Of a stretch of DNA of 5,042 bases, positions 4,786 to 5,042 are shown in pieces. The translations under genes and the position numbers were made by a program. Within the stretch, counting starts at the first letter, position 1. Each line of letters starts with the position of its first letter. The notes under the pieces are model-generated. The model was not told where the DNA came from. It worked only from the letters and a program-made list of their open reading frames with translations, and searched no databases. The stretch is from Bacteroidales bacterium (GTDB taxonomy: Bacteria > Bacteroidota > Bacteroidia > Bacteroidales > F082), in the NCBI GenBank assembly GCA_017428285.1, contig JAFRRE010000085.1, forward strand, positions 1 through 5,042. Direction: 5' to 3'.

Positions 4786-5042
4786 AAAGACCGCTGAAAT
4801 ATATTGTTTTATCCTTTCTGTTGATCATCATCCCGTTCACACAAAACCAAGCCCAAAACCGCCAGCGTTTCGACGGTGGCATGATGGCACACATGGGTTA
4901 CCTGCATGGCGACTTATCCGCCTTAAACCATAAAGCGGAAGGAATGACCTTCGGCCTCGGCGGAGTGCTCCGTTATCATCTTGGCAATCATTTCCGTTTG
5001 GGTGGTGAAGGCTATGTGAGTACCTTGAAACAAATGCACAAC
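4782..5042 (+). CDS. Secreted, probably outer-membrane beta-barrel protein (N-terminal part)
   Basis: ATG at 4782 starts inside the methyltransferase stop (ATGA), so translation is probably coupled. The 87 codons present run to the window edge. Residues 1-24 are a signal peptide: basic MKRPLK, hydrophobic YIVLSFLLIIIPF, cleavage near NQA-QN (residues 24/25), the A-Q junction favoured in Bacteroidota. The mature part has alternating aromatic/Gly strands (FDGGMMAHMGYLHGDL, FGLGGVLRYHL, FRLGGEGYVSTLK), the pattern of small outer-membrane beta-barrels. I do not recognise a named family with certainty; it resembles conserved hypothetical barrel-like proteins of Bacteroidales. Coupling to the methyltransferase suggests linked roles or at least co-expression, and the premature TGA upstream may reduce its translation. 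Confidence 0.8.
   Translation, partial: MKRPLKYIVLSFLLIIIPFTQNQAQNRQRFDGGMMAHMGYLHGDLSALNHKAEGMTFGLGGVLRYHLGNHFRLGGEGYVSTLKQMHN

Overview
The window looks like chromosomal DNA from a member of the Bacteroidota, most likely Bacteroidales. Three genes (thioesterase, acetyltransferase, antitoxin-like) have an exact TAnnTTTG box just upstream of the start, the typical -7 element of this phylum, and a fourth has a near match. Leaders are short and A-rich with little Shine-Dalgarno sequence. The protein types fit too: a PepSY-like repeat lipoprotein, a bacterial acyl-ACP thioesterase, and a membrane-anchored methyltransferase coupled to a barrel-like outer-membrane protein.

Layout. Positions 1-1839 are read mainly on the minus strand. 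An acidic, signal-peptide-bearing small ORF (start 1839) is followed by a stretch rich in GGC-N5-GCC inverted repeats, a strong intrinsic terminator (1445-1479), and a 410-residue lipoprotein (171-1403) built from three ~122-residue repeats of paired PepSY-like units. A possible further minus-strand membrane protein starts at 98 and leaves the window. Divergently, the acyl-ACP thioesterase runs on the plus strand (1926-2630). It converges on a GNAT acetyltransferase (2697-3140, minus), and one hairpin terminator sits between the two.

From 3298 to 3861 there is a compact plus-strand unit: a promoter, a 71-residue antitoxin-like gene, an overlapping frameshifted remnant of what looks like a ParE/RelE-type toxin, and an intrinsic terminator. 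From 3973 a membrane-anchored SAM-dependent methyltransferase is interrupted by one in-frame TGA exactly after SAM motif I. Its real stop overlaps (ATGA) the start of a secreted, probably outer-membrane protein that runs off the window.

Main points of interest: the single TGA in an otherwise intact methyltransferase, at a place where I recall relatives carrying Cys; the decayed toxin beside an intact antitoxin; and an RNA-like structured segment plus terminator upstream of the PepSY lipoprotein, laid out like an attenuator. No CRISPR array, tRNA, rRNA, transposase or phage gene was seen. I found no convincing new multi-gene system.
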